Shown: in pieces, positions 8,005 to 17,473 of the stretch | Numbering within the stretch: the first letter of the stretch is position 1 | Layout: each line of letters opens with the position of its first letter | Assembly: GCF_024505055.1 (NCBI RefSeq) | Contig: NZ_JANIBL010000009.1 | Location: forward strand, 1 to 64,000 | Length of the DNA: 64,000 nt | Reading direction: 5' to 3' | DNA from: Methylomonas rosea | GTDB taxonomy: Bacteria > Pseudomonadota > Gammaproteobacteria > Methylococcales > Methylomonadaceae | Notes under the pieces: generated by a model | The model's database searches: none | What the model saw: the letters and a program-made list of their open reading frames with translations, nothing else | Told to the model about the DNA's origin: nothing | Translations under genes and position numbers: made by a program

Positions 8005-11000
8005 TTGGGTGTGTCCATTGCAGATTGATGAGTAGTTAAATCGGTGGCTGTGGGTCGCAGGCGCTGGGCGATGGCTTGTACCACCACATAAAACACCGGC
8101 GTTAATAACAAGCCGAACAGCGTGACGCCGATCATGCCGCTGAACACCGCCGTACCTAGCAGACGCCGGGATTCGGCGCCGGCGCCTTGGGCAATCACCA
8201 AGGGGAATACGCCCATGATGAAGGCAAACGAGGTCATCAGAATCGGCCGCAAGCGAATCCGCGAGGCTTCCACCGCCGCTTCGAAGCGATTTAAGCCACT
8301 TTCCTGACGTTGCTTGGCAAATTCGACGATCAAAATCGCGTTCTTACTGGCTAATCCCACCAAGACGATGAAGCCGATTTGGGTGAAGATGTTGTTGTCC
8401 ATATTGCTTAGCCACACCCCGGTCATCGACGACAAAATACACATCGGCACGATCAGGATCACCGCGAACGGCAGCGACCAGCTCTCGTATTGCGCGGCCA
8501 GGGCCAGGAACACGAAGATCACGCTGAGCGGAAACACCAGCATCGCCACGTTACCCGCCAAGACTTGCTGCAAACTCAATTCGGTCCATTCGAAATCAAA
8601 GCCCGGTGGCAATTCGGCGGACAGCAGCTTGCTCATGGTATCGATGGCTTGCCCGGAGCTGATGCCGGGTAGGGTGCTGCCGTTGATTTCCGCCGCCGGA
8701 TACATGTTGTAGCGGGTGACTTTGTCGGGGCCGGCGATTTCTTTAACGTCACTGACTGCGCCCAGCGGCACCATCCCGCCTTGGCGGTTTTTGGTTTTCA
8801 GCTCGCTAATATCGCCCGGCAACATCCTGAATTGGGCGTCGGATTGTGCCACCACTTGGTAGGTACGGCCAAAGGCGTTGAAGTCGTTGACGTACAAAGA
8901 GCCTAGATAAATCTGCAAGGTATCGAACACGTCTTTCAACGGCACGTCCATAGCTTTAACCCGGGTTCTATCCACGTCCACAAACAGTTGCGGCACGCCG
9001 GATCTAAAGGTGCTGAACAAACCGACCAAGCCGGGTTCTTGATTGCCTTTACCCAGCATCTCATTGGCGACCCGCTGCAATTCGTCGATCCCGGCGTTGT
9101 TTCTATCTTCAATCTGCAATTTAAAGCCGCCCACCGAACTCATGCCGCGAATTGGTGGCGGTGCAAATACCGCGATGCGGGCATTGGGGATGATGCTCAG
9201 GCGTTGGGTGAGGTCTTTAACGATTTGGTCGGCATGTAGTTCAGGGTGACCAGCGCGCTCGTCAAATGCGCCTAAGCGGGCGAACATAGTGGCGACATTG
9301 GATTGGTTGGCACCGCTTAACACCGACCAGCCGGCGTAGGCGTTCACGTGCTGCACGCCTTTGGTATCCAGAATGATCTTGCTGGCTTGCTGCACCACAT
9401 CCTGGGTGCGGGCCAGCGAGGCGGCATCGGGCAATTGCGCGTACAGGACCAGGTAGCCTTGATCCTGTTGCGGAATGAAACCGGTCGGTACTTTCTCGAA
9501 GGCCAGGAGATTCAAGCCGTTCAGGCCGACATACAGTACCAGCACCAAGGCGGTCATCCGGATCATGCGGCCGACCAAGCGCGAGTAGCCGATGCTGAAA
9601 CGCTCGAAAAAGCGGTTAAACGCGCCGAAAAACCAACCAAACAGCTTGTCGAATACTTTGGTAAAGGCGTCTTTATTATCGTGAGCGCGATCCAGCAGCA
9701 AGGCGCATAAAGCTGGACTGAGGGTCAAGGAGTTAAACGCCGAAATGACCGTGGATACGGCAATGGTCAAGGCAAATTGTTTGTAAAACGCGCCGGACAC
9801 GCCAGTGATAAAAGCCGTGGGTACGAATACCGCTACCAACACCAATGCGGTCGCGACCACCGGGCCCACCACTTCGGACATGGCCAGTCGTGTGGCTTCG
9901 CGGGCATGCATGCCTTCGGCGATATGCCGCTCGACGTTTTCCACCACGACGATGGCGTCGTCCACTACGATACCGATAGCCAATACCAAACCGAATAACG
10001 AGAGCGTGTTTAACGAGATGCCTAAGGCCGACATCACCGCAAAGGTGCCGATCAAGGACACCGGCACCGCCAGCAAAGGAATCACCGCTGCCCGCCAGTT
10101 TTGCAGGAACACGATCACGACCAATACCACCAGCAATAAGGCTTCGAACAGGGTTTCAACGACCGCATCGATGGATTGTTGTACGAACACCACGGTATCG
10201 TAAACCAATACGTAATCCAGGCCTTCCGGGAAGCGGGTCTTCAGTTTCTCCATCGCCTCGACCACGGCTTTTTTGGTGTCGATGGCATTGGAACCGGGTA
10301 GTTGGAAGATCGCCAGACCGACCGTCTGATCGCCGTCCAGATATAAGCCGGAGTTGTAATCTTTAGCGCCAAGTTCGATTCGCGCCACGTCTTTCAGGCG
10401 GGTAACTTGAGCGTTCTCGCCTTGCTTAATGACGATTTCGCCGAATTGCTCGGGCTCGGTCAAGCGACCCAGCGTACTGACGGTGTATTGATATTCGGCA
10501 TTATTAGGCGAAGGTTGCTGGCCAACCACGCCGGCGGCGACTTGCACGTTTTGTTCGCGCACCGCGTTCACTACCTCGGCGGCGGTCAGATTGCGGGCGG
10601 CGATGGCTTCCGGGTTCAACCATAAGCGCATGCTGTAATCGCGGGCACCGAATAGCAGAATATCGCCGACGCCCGGTAAACGCGCCAAGGTGTCGCGGAT
10701 TTGCAGCAAGGCATAGTTACTCATGTAAACGCTGTCGTAGCGTTTGTCCGGCGACACCAGGTTAACCACCAGGCTTAAATCCGGGCTGCGTTTTTTCACG
10801 CTCAGGCCTTGGCGACGCACTTCTTCCGGCAATTTCGGTTCGGCCAGTGCTACCCGGTTTTGTACCAAGACTTGGGCTTTATCCAGATTAGTGCCGGGCT
10901 TGAAGGTCACGGTCAAGGACATCGCGCCGCTATTGGTGGACTGCGAAGACATATACAGCATGTCTTCCACACCGTTTACTTCCTGCTCAATCGGCGTTGC

Positions 11001-11192
11001 TACGGTTTCGGCAACGACGCTGGCGTTAGCACCGGGATAGTTGGTATTGACAACCACGGTGGGAGGCGCAATTTCCGGGTACTGGGCAATGGGCAGTCCG
11101 ATCAAGGCCAGACCGCCGACCAGCACGATGACAATCGACAAGACCGCCGCGAATATCGGCCGATCGATAAAAAAATGGCTGAATTTATCCAT
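8001..11192 (-). CDS. RND multidrug efflux permease (HAE1 family, AcrB/MexF type)
   Basis: A 1063-residue inner-membrane proton antiporter that drives drug or solvent export. It starts with the classic MDKFSHFFIDRPIFA segment. It has TM1, a large periplasmic porter loop, TM2-6 with the paired aspartates of TM4 (GIVVDDAIVVVENVER, around residue 406), and a second half repeating this layout with LVGLASKNAILIVEFA. Length and residues match AcrB/MexF proteins, and the short ending suits the MexEF-like group. It lies three bases downstream of the adaptor gene and overlaps the channel gene. It is probably controlled by the divergent TetR regulator. Confidence 0.96.
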   Translation of the reverse strand: MDKFSHFFIDRPIFAAVLSIVIVLVGGLALIGLPIAQYPEIAPPTVVVNTNYPGANASVVAETVATPIEQEVNGVEDMLYMSSQSTNSGAMSLTVTFKPGTNLDKAQVLVQNRVALAEPKLPEEVRRQGLSVKKRSPDLSLVVNLVSPDKRYDSVYMSNYALLQIRDTLARLPGVGDILLFGARDYSMRLWLNPEAIAARNLTAAEVVNAVREQNVQVAAGVVGQQPSPNNAEYQYTVSTLGRLTEPEQFGEIVIKQGENAQVTRLKDVARIELGAKDYNSGLYLDGDQTVGLAIFQLPGSNAIDTKKAVVEAMEKLKTRFPEGLDYVLVYDTVVFVQQSIDAVVETLFEALLLVVLVVIVFLQNWRAAVIPLLAVPVSLIGTFAVMSALGISLNTLSLFGLVLAIGIVVDDAIVVVENVERHIAEGMHAREATRLAMSEVVGPVVATALVLVAVFVPTAFITGVSGAFYKQFALTIAVSTVISAFNSLTLSPALCALLLDRAHDNKDAFTKVFDKLFGWFFGAFNRFFERFSIGYSRLVGRMIRMTALVLVLYVGLNGLNLLAFEKVPTGFIPQQDQGYLVLYAQLPDAASLARTQDVVQQASKIILDTKGVQHVNAYAGWSVLSGANQSNVATMFARLGAFDERAGHPELHADQIVKDLTQRLSIIPNARIAVFAPPPIRGMSSVGGFKLQIEDRNNAGIDELQRVANEMLGKGNQEPGLVGLFSTFRSGVPQLFVDVDRTRVKAMDVPLKDVFDTLQIYLGSLYVNDFNAFGRTYQVVAQSDAQFRMLPGDISELKTKNRQGGMVPLGAVSDVKEIAGPDKVTRYNMYPAAEINGSTLPGISSGQAIDTMSKLLSAELPPGFDFEWTELSLQQVLAGNVAMLVFPLSVIFVFLALAAQYESWSLPFAVILIVPMCILSSMTGVWLSNMDNNIFTQIGFIVLVGLASKNAILIVEFAKQRQESGLNRFEAAVEASRIRLRPILMTSFAFIMGVFPLVIAQGAGAESRRLLGTAVFSGMIGVTLFGLLLTPVFYVVVQAIAQRLRPTATDLTTHQSAMDTPK

Positions 11193-11195
11193 GGT

Positions 11196-12440
11196 TTATT
11201 GCGCTCCCTGCGCGCCGAGCGAGGTGCGTTCCGGATTGACTTTGGCGCCGGGTTTAAGCTTTTGCAAACCTTCCAATACCACCCAATCGCCGGCCTGCAA
11301 GCCACTGCGGATTACCCGCAACTCACCTATCCGCGCGCCCGGCGTGACTTGCCGGTATTCTGCTTGATTGTCCTGATTGATCACCCAGACAAAGCGTTGG
11401 GCCTGATCGGTGGCGATGGCGCGGTCGGGCAATAGCAGCGCCGGGTAAGAGGCCGAGGCTTGCACCCGCAAACGCGCGAAGAAGCCGGGGCTGAGCAACT
11501 CGTCTGGATTGGCAAATACGCCGCGCAAGCTTAGCGTGCCGGTGGCAGCATCCTCGCGCGGGGCGATGTAATCCAGTTTACCTTGATGTGGAAAATCGGT
11601 TTCGTCGGCGACCGCCAGCTCTACGGGAGTGCCTTTCAAATCAGCCGACGCTTTGCCGTGCTGCTGGGCGTGGCGGCGGTATTTCAATACTGATTGTTCG
11701 TCGGCATCGACGTACACATACACCGGGTCGGTGGAAACGATGTTGGTCAGCAGGGTGTCGTCCGCTTTCACCAAGTTGCCGGCGGTGATCATTTCTCGGC
11801 CGACGCGGCCGCTGATCGGCGCGCGGATTTCGGTGTATTCCAAATTGAGTTTGGCGGTGTAGACACTGGCTTCCGCAGATTCGACAGCGGCAGCCGCTTC
11901 GCGCAGGCCTTTATTGCGCATGTCGTATTCTTCTGCGGAAATGGCTTTGGCTTTGAACAGGTTTTCGGCGCGGCTCAGGTCGTTTTTCGCCAGTTCGCGT
12001 TTGGTTTTGGCGCGCTCCAACTCGGCTACGGCATAGTTAAGCTGAGCTTTCAGCGGTTTGGGGTCGATCTGAAACAGCAGATCGCCTTTTTTAACTTTGG
12101 CGCCGGCGGTGAAATTGACGGTGTCCAAATAGCCGCCGACGCGAGCGCGGATGTCCACGGAGTTGACCGCTTCGACCCGGCCGGTGTATTCGTCCCATTC
12201 GGTGGTTTCCTGGCTTAGGGGTTGAGCGATTTTTACATTGGGCGGCGGTGGTGCGGGTTGCGCACCTTCTGGATTACTGGAGGAACCGCAACCGACTAGT
12301 GCCAGTTGCATGGCGGTAACGACAACGCTGAGGCGGAGCAGGCGGCTTGAATAACCCTGTCTAGGAAAGTCCTGAAGAGTTTGCTCCGAACGGGAGCTTC
12401 TCCTGTTAATCGCAATCGTCATGCACCTATTTTTTGCCAT
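11196..12440 (-). CDS. RND efflux periplasmic adaptor (membrane fusion protein, MexE/AcrA type)
   Basis: A periplasmic adaptor linking the RND pump to the outer-membrane channel. After an N-terminal extension and a hydrophobic segment, a lipobox (LVGC, about residue 51) precedes a Pro-rich linker. The lipoyl halves (VDIRARVGGYLDTV and APISGRVGREMITAGN) flank a coiled-coil hairpin (about 125-190), followed by beta-barrel and membrane-proximal domains. The start is uncertain: ATG 12440 gives 414 residues, and ATG 12422 is equally plausible because both put a long Arg-rich segment before the signal. It is the first gene of the operon, facing a TetR gene across a 107-base gap with a palindrome. 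Confidence 0.93.
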   Translation of the reverse strand: MAKNRCMTIAINRRSSRSEQTLQDFPRQGYSSRLLRLSVVVTAMQLALVGCGSSSNPEGAQPAPPPPNVKIAQPLSQETTEWDEYTGRVEAVNSVDIRARVGGYLDTVNFTAGAKVKKGDLLFQIDPKPLKAQLNYAVAELERAKTKRELAKNDLSRAENLFKAKAISAEEYDMRNKGLREAAAAVESAEASVYTAKLNLEYTEIRAPISGRVGREMITAGNLVKADDTLLTNIVSTDPVYVYVDADEQSVLKYRRHAQQHGKASADLKGTPVELAVADETDFPHQGKLDYIAPREDAATGTLSLRGVFANPDELLSPGFFARLRVQASASYPALLLPDRAIATDQAQRFVWVINQDNQAEYRQVTPGARIGELRVIRSGLQAGDWVVLEGLQKLKPGAKVNPERTSLGAQGAQ

Positions 12441-12475
12441 TTCCGTAGAGTCCCAAATGTCATGTGAATAAAAAT

Positions 12476-12491
12476 GGTAATATCCATTACC
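12476..12491. promoter_or_regulatory. palindromic operator candidate for the TetR regulator
   Basis: GGTAAT-ATCC-ATTACC is a perfect 6-4-6 inverted repeat midway between the divergent efflux adaptor gene (start 12440) and the tetR-type gene (start 12548). An overlapping AATGG/CCATT pair extends the dyad. Position and symmetry suit a TetR dimer site controlling both promoters. The assignment is inferred from location. Confidence 0.6.
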
Positions 12492-12547
12492 GTTTAGTCT
12501 AGGTTATCATCTTTGTTCGAGTCAATTTATTTCGCGAGTACGGCAGC

Positions 12548-13162
12548 ATGATCAAATGTGGGCGTCCCTGTAAGGGCGATGAACAGCAAAGTCGGGATCG
12601 ATTACTCGATGCGGCCTTGCAGCTTTTCCTGGAAAACGGTTACGGAAACCTGAGTATGGAAACCATCGCCCGCGATGCGCGAGTTTCACTGCGCACGATC
12701 TATAGCCAATTCGGTGGCAAGGCCGGCTTGTTCGGCGCTTTGATCAGGCGGTGCAGCGACCAGTTTATCGGCAGCCTGTCCGACGATTGCGAATTGGAAG
12801 AGGCTTTGACAATTTTTGCCCGGCAATTTTTGTTTCGTATTACCCGGCCCGATGTGTTGCGGATGCGGGCGATATTGATCGGCGAATCGCCGCGTTTCCC
12901 TGATCTGGCGACACAGTTTTACGAGCAAGGACCGCGCCGGACGCTGGGTTTGTTAGCGCAGTTTTTTATGCGCCAGCAACAGGCCGGCCGAATAATCGAC
13001 ATGGATCCGTATTTCCTTGCCGACCAATTCATTAGCGCGGTGCGTGGCGAACGCTTACAAAGGCTACAACTGGGTTTGGAGCCGACTCCCGACGAAGCCG
13101 AGATCGAAAGTTGGGTACGGCAGTCCGTTGGTTTGTTTTTGCAGGGATGTCAGCCAAGCTAA
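12548..13162 (+). CDS. TetR/AcrR-family transcriptional repressor
   Basis: A 204-residue regulator. Its N-terminal TetR helix-turn-helix is at about residues 15-60, with the characteristic AARDARVSLRTIYSQFGGKAGLF-like pattern (TIARDARVSLRTIYSQF). The helical ligand-binding C-terminus resembles the AcrR-C/AefR group. Divergent transcription from the RND operon and the intergenic palindrome suggest that it represses the pump and itself until a substrate binds. A CCCCG/CGGGG terminator follows at 13240-13260. It starts at ATG 12548, and no better start is seen upstream. Confidence 0.92.
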   Translation: MIKCGRPCKGDEQQSRDRLLDAALQLFLENGYGNLSMETIARDARVSLRTIYSQFGGKAGLFGALIRRCSDQFIGSLSDDCELEEALTIFARQFLFRITRPDVLRMRAILIGESPRFPDLATQFYEQGPRRTLGLLAQFFMRQQQAGRIIDMDPYFLADQFISAVRGERLQRLQLGLEPTPDEAEIESWVRQSVGLFLQGCQPS

Positions 13163-13239
13163 TCCCGAGGAGAATAGCCAGGTCATCGCGGTGTTGGCTG
13201 ACGCAATATACCGGTTTAACGGGTAGCTAAATGAAGTTT

Positions 13240-13260
13240 CCCCGGATCAATTCGGGGTTT
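13240..13260 (+). terminator. intrinsic terminator after the TetR gene
   Basis: The stem CCCCG (13240-13244) pairs with CGGGG (13253-13257) around an 8-base loop and is followed by TTTAT. It lies 78 bases after the TetR stop and 70 bases before mxaD, separating the two transcripts. Confidence 0.65.
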
Positions 13261-13327
13261 ATTCCCAAGGAGGGCTGGCGCTGGGCCTGGATAATACCTG
13301 GTTTTTCACCAGCCTTCGGGATTGCCC

Positions 13328-13855
13328 ATGCGACATATCATTTTTTCACTCGGCTTTTTACTGCTTTCCTGGCAAGTTCATGCCCACGGTCCAACGCCGC
13401 AAAAAGCCAAGGAATCTGTGACTATTCAAGTGCCGCTCGCCAAGGTTTGGACCGAGTTGAAAAATTTCGACGACATTGCCAACTGGCATAGCGACTTGAA
13501 AAAAAGCACAGGCGACGGCAAGAATCAGTCCGGCGGTCTGCGCACTTTGACTTTTCAGAACGATGAAACCATCACCGAAGAGCTGGATTATTACAGCGAG
13601 CCGGAACACGAATATAGCTATAGGCTGAAAGCCGAAAATACCAAAGCGTTTCCCACCAGTTCGCACACTGTCGATGTTAAAGTCGCAGCAGGCGAGACTG
13701 CCGATAGCAGTGTGGTGACCATCAAAAGCCGCTTCTACCGAGGCGATACCGGCAACACGCCGCCGGACAATTTGAACGACGAAGCGGCGGTTAAAGCGAT
13801 GACAAGTTTTTTCAAGAATGGCTTGAACGGCTTGAAAGCGAAGCTGGAGAAATAA
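13328..13855 (+). CDS. mxaD: MxaD, methanol dehydrogenase accessory protein (SRPBCC fold)
   Basis: A 175-residue periplasmic protein with a Sec signal peptide (about residues 1-20, ending VHAHG) and one SRPBCC/START-like domain of the polyketide-cyclase type (VTIQVPLAKVWTELKNFDDI). In methylotrophs MxaD is exported and is reported to help electron transfer between methanol dehydrogenase and cytochrome cL. ATG 13328 is preferred over an in-frame TTG at 13322. It is usually the gene after mxaL. Here it is about 4.3 kb upstream of mxaF, as a single gene on the same strand, separated by a cytochrome and a regulator on the other strand. Confidence 0.85.
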   Translation: MRHIIFSLGFLLLSWQVHAHGPTPQKAKESVTIQVPLAKVWTELKNFDDIANWHSDLKKSTGDGKNQSGGLRTLTFQNDETITEELDYYSEPEHEYSYRLKAENTKAFPTSSHTVDVKVAAGETADSSVVTIKSRFYRGDTGNTPPDNLNDEAAVKAMTSFFKNGLNGLKAKLEK

Positions 13856-13873
13856 ATCTAAATTGATGAGCGT

Positions 13874-13899
13874 AAAAAAATCGCCCCTTTCGGGGCGAT
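13874..13899 (-). terminator. intrinsic terminator of the multihaem cytochrome gene
   Basis: The 8-bp perfect stem ATCGCCCC/GGGGCGAT (13880-13887 with 13892-13899) and loop TTTC is followed on the minus strand by a run of seven T (13874-13880). The T-run marks it as the terminator for the minus-strand cytochrome gene. It may also slow plus-strand transcripts from mxaD. Confidence 0.85.
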
Positions 13900-13914
13900 C
13901 TGCTGTCTGAGGTT

Positions 13915-16116
13915 TTACGGATTGGGTCCGTTGTGACAGCTAAAACAACTCACCTGATACCCGGCCGGCCAATTTTTGATACCAAACTCATCGGCATCAA
14001 TGGTTTTCGCAACCTTTACCGCACTCAGCGGTGTGCCGGCGCTGGTAGTGCCGTGGCAATAACTACAGCTTGGCGTGCTGGCGGTACCGTTTTTATTGGC
14101 GTCTTCGTGTTGCTTGACCCAGGCGTCGCCAGTGGTATGCATGCCGTGCGGGCCGCCGTTTACCGTATTCGGAACCGTGGTATGGCAAGCCTTACATTCG
14201 GCTACCGTACCGGCGTGTCCTTGCACGGCAATGCTTTGCAGGTTTTCGTCGGCGTGCGAGGAGGGATATTCCGCGTGCGTCGAACCGTGGCAAGCCTCGC
14301 ATTGCAAGCCGCCGTGGCCTTTACTGAAGCGATACAAGTTCAGACCTGGAACCGGCGTATTGGCGTTAGTAGCAAAAGTGTGATCACTGGGAACAATGGC
14401 TTTGCCATTGGCGTCGATGCCGGAGATCGCGCGTTTGCCGGGCGCGGCACTGTTATGGCAAGACTCGCAGGTCGGCTCGTTGAACCAGCCTTGCCGGGTC
14501 GGGCTACCGACCGCTTTCATATTGCCGTGACAGCTTTGGCAGCTGATTGACGGGTCGCCGCTTGCATCCGTGGCTGTAGCCATCGCACCGCGCAGACATT
14601 GCGTCACCGACCCCGGATGACATTGGTAACAGGCGCTACGGTTGTCCAGGCTATCGAGCGTCAACTGCGTGGCCGGATCTTTCACCTCGGCATGTTTTAA
14701 ATGCAATGACTGGGTAAATGGCGCAATGCCGGCCATGCCGCCCATCACCGTGGTTTTGTTCTCCTTATCGAAATAGGCGTTGCTGGCATGGCAAGCTACG
14801 CACAAAACCGGTTGGCCAGCGTCAGCCGTGGTCAGTAAACCGCCGGATTTGTACCCTTTAGTATTCAGAGTGGTAAGCGCGTCGTTAAAGACTTTATTGG
14901 CAGCCTGTTTTTCATCATGCAGACGCAAAATATTGCGTTTCCAATCCTTGTCAGGGTCAGTATCGAACACCCAGCCGGCCAGAGGTTTAGCAGCAGTTTG
15001 CGCGGCATTGTTATTGGCGTCGGTGGATGCGTGGCAGCCTTTGCACGTCATTTCGTCGCTAACAGGCAACACGGTGGTGGCGCTGGCTAGCACTTTACCG
15101 CTGAGCGCATCCTTGGCGACTACCTTAACCGTCGGATAAAAGTTTTTTTGGCCCTGATCATCAAAAGGTGTGATCGGAATCCCTTCGGCTTCGAACCAGC
15201 CAAAGGCGGTGTTATAGGTCATTGGCGCAGGCGTTAATGACGGCGTCTTGTTGCCGGGCATCGGCTTACCGCTGGCCAGTCCGTCCAAGTTAACGCCGAC
15301 ATCCGGGGCCGGATTCAGGCCCACCAGTTCACCCACCCAAGACCAGAAATTGGTTTTGTTGGCGCTGCTGGTATTGATAGAGCCGCTACTGTCGGCGACA
15401 GCTTCATAAGTCAGCAATACATTGCTAGTCACCAACTTGCCGTTTTTATCTTTTAATTGCGCATGCAAGGTGTTGTAGGGCGGCAAGATGGCGAACACGG
15501 AAAAATCCAGACCATCCATGCAGTGCATGCCTAAGTCATTCCAGGCCAGTAAGGTGTATTCGCCGATGGCCGTGGTATTTAATACCGTCACCGCTACCGT
15601 TTTGGACGTCTTACTATCGCGGATGGTCACTGTCGCCGAGCCGGCCTTAATGCCTTTTACCGTAGCGAGATTATTGGCATAGCCGACGGTGGCGACTGAG
15701 TTGTCCGACGATTGGACACTGACGGTCCCAGAGGCGTTAGTGACAGTAATATTCGCACTGCCACCGACATTAAGCGCCAGCAGGGCGGGCGAAATCGTTA
15801 ATAAGGACGCGGGGGCGCTGAGCACTTTGACTTCTACGCGTTTTGAGCTGCGCCTATCTTTTACCGTGACAGTCGCCGAACCGGCTTTTACGCCTTTGAT
15901 GCTGGCGATGCCGCTAGCGTAACTGACTGTCGCCACGCTAGTGTTACTGGATTTGACGCTTATGCTTCCGGATGATTGAGTTACCGTGACCTTGGCCACT
16001 TCACCCACTAAGATTTCGACGGAATTGGGTTTGAGTTCCAGGGCGTGTGCATTGCTAAACCCGGATAAGCCCAGGAAAATCAGCAAAAACCGAAATATAA
16101 ATAGATGTGCATTCAT
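13915..16116 (-). CDS. exported nine-haem c-type cytochrome with two Big2 Ig-like domains
   Basis: A 733-residue exported protein. A signal peptide (about 1-25, ending NAHA) is followed by two Big2-type Ig-like repeats (about 27-105 and 110-185, each with a GSATVT(V/I) strand), a linker domain, and a C-terminal region with nine CXXCH haem-binding motifs (CKGCH, CVACH, CYQCH, CQSCH, CESCH, CEACH, CKACH, CSYCH, CFSCH). A role in periplasmic or surface electron transfer is inferred. I start at ATG 16116 because GGGAG lies five bases before it; an earlier frame start at 16197 would bury the signal peptide. A strong terminator follows. Its exact family is not recognised. Confidence 0.85.
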   Translation of the reverse strand: MNAHLFIFRFLLIFLGLSGFSNAHALELKPNSVEILVGEVAKVTVTQSSGSISVKSSNTSVATVSYASGIASIKGVKAGSATVTVKDRRSSKRVEVKVLSAPASLLTISPALLALNVGGSANITVTNASGTVSVQSSDNSVATVGYANNLATVKGIKAGSATVTIRDSKTSKTVAVTVLNTTAIGEYTLLAWNDLGMHCMDGLDFSVFAILPPYNTLHAQLKDKNGKLVTSNVLLTYEAVADSSGSINTSSANKTNFWSWVGELVGLNPAPDVGVNLDGLASGKPMPGNKTPSLTPAPMTYNTAFGWFEAEGIPITPFDDQGQKNFYPTVKVVAKDALSGKVLASATTVLPVSDEMTCKGCHASTDANNNAAQTAAKPLAGWVFDTDPDKDWKRNILRLHDEKQAANKVFNDALTTLNTKGYKSGGLLTTADAGQPVLCVACHASNAYFDKENKTTVMGGMAGIAPFTQSLHLKHAEVKDPATQLTLDSLDNRSACYQCHPGSVTQCLRGAMATATDASGDPSISCQSCHGNMKAVGSPTRQGWFNEPTCESCHNSAAPGKRAISGIDANGKAIVPSDHTFATNANTPVPGLNLYRFSKGHGGLQCEACHGSTHAEYPSSHADENLQSIAVQGHAGTVAECKACHTTVPNTVNGGPHGMHTTGDAWVKQHEDANKNGTASTPSCSYCHGTTSAGTPLSAVKVAKTIDADEFGIKNWPAGYQVSCFSCHNGPNP

Positions 16117-16426
16117 ACTATCTCCCATGAATACGTTTTGATCGGATGGGTAACTGTTAATGAATTGCCCATATAAATGGAAGCAAACGGTCAACATCCG
16201 ATACCGCGTCGCTCCTCGGTGGTGCTTTATTACTTTTTTTAATAAGGTTATTCAGTTTTCAGATTAACCAACCAAGATGAATTGAAGATGAAAATATAAT
16301 GAAGTAATGATTAAGATCGGCGCAGCTTTATGGCCAATAAGGCTTAAATCACGCGTCTATATGCGGTGGTTGGGAGGGGGTAGCGATGCAACCGGGACTG
16401 TCGGCCGCAAGCGCCTTCATACAGAA

Positions 16427-17119
16427 TTAAGGATGGATGCTCTCTGTTCTGTCCGGCTCATACATGCCGTTGCCGGTTTTGACGATACCCTGGCGACCGG
16501 CCAGTAGAGTCAATTCCGACATGGTTTTGACGTTCAGCTTTTCCTTGATCGCAGTGCTGTGGTTACACACTGTTTTATAGCTCAAACATAATTTCTCCGC
16601 CGCTTGACGGGTACTCAAGCCATTGGCGAGCAAGCAAAAAATATCGAATTCACGCGGCGACAAGGATTTAACCTTATAAGCCTCGTCCTGACCAATGGCC
16701 ATGTTGACCGCTAATTGCTGCGCCAAAGCCGGCTCGATATACGTGCCGCCCTCGGCGAGCGTGCAGACTGCCGTGACCAAGGTGTCGGGCTCGTTATTCT
16801 TGGTGATATAGCCTTTAGCGCCGGCTTTAATAGCTCTGGTCACATACACCAGCTCGTTATGAATGCTGAATACCAAAATCTTGCAGTGGGGATAGCGGAC
16901 TAATAAACGCCGCACCGACTCCAAGCCGCCCAAGCCGGGCATCGATAAATCCATCACCACCACATCCGGCGTCTGCTTGTCATATACCTGGCACGCGGTC
17001 TCGCCCCTATCGGCTTCGTAGACGGCGCCTATCCGTTCCGACAACGATAGATAAGTCTTGTAACCGGCTCTGACTACCGCGTGGTCGTCTACCAATAAAA
17101 CGCTGATTTTATTCGCCAC
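16427..17119 (-). CDS. NarL/FixJ-type two-component response regulator
   Basis: A 230-residue regulator. The N-terminal receiver domain has the acidic pocket LLVDDH, the phospho-acceptor Asp in VVMDLSMPG and the conserved Lys in YITK. The C-terminal LuxR-type helix-turn-helix reads LSPREFDIFCLLANGLSTRQ followed by the KTVCNHSTAIKEKL recognition region. I start at GTG 17119 (VANKISVLL), with AGGA about ten bases upstream; TTG 17155 would add 12 residues. No histidine kinase is adjacent. It is transcribed away from mxaF, so it is a candidate regulator of methanol oxidation, inferred only from position. Confidence 0.88.
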   Translation of the reverse strand: MANKISVLLVDDHAVVRAGYKTYLSLSERIGAVYEADRGETACQVYDKQTPDVVVMDLSMPGLGGLESVRRLLVRYPHCKILVFSIHNELVYVTRAIKAGAKGYITKNNEPDTLVTAVCTLAEGGTYIEPALAQQLAVNMAIGQDEAYKVKSLSPREFDIFCLLANGLSTRQAAEKLCLSYKTVCNHSTAIKEKLNVKTMSELTLLAGRQGIVKTGNGMYEPDRTESIHP

Positions 17120-17473
17120 TAAATACGTGTCCTGCTTTGTTGGGAGGAAGAGCAAGAAACGCCTCGGCAGAGCCGGTGCTATCCATGGCTGGCGTTTCTT
17201 GCCCTGCCATGATGCCGATTTTTATGCCGGGAAACCATGGGAGCTTTTCCCGTTTTGTCGAGGAGTGCGGCTGCGGCGTACCGGGAAAACTTCCAGCGCT
17301 TTTTTCGCTGAATTCCCAGGCTATTCGTGGATTATTCCGTAACGCCCGATAGGCCGCCTTCTTTACCATTTGCGCCAGCATGGCCCGGTAGGTCTAAGTC
17401 AATATTGTGTGCGACTTGATCGAGATTGCTGATGTGAAAAGTGAAGGAGATTTCTGCCACAAAGCAAAATCTC

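Noticed and set aside
10809-11435. Long plus-strand ORF opposite the RND pump and adaptor genes
   Set aside because: It is the antisense shadow of two well-supported genes and has no family resemblance or ribosome site.
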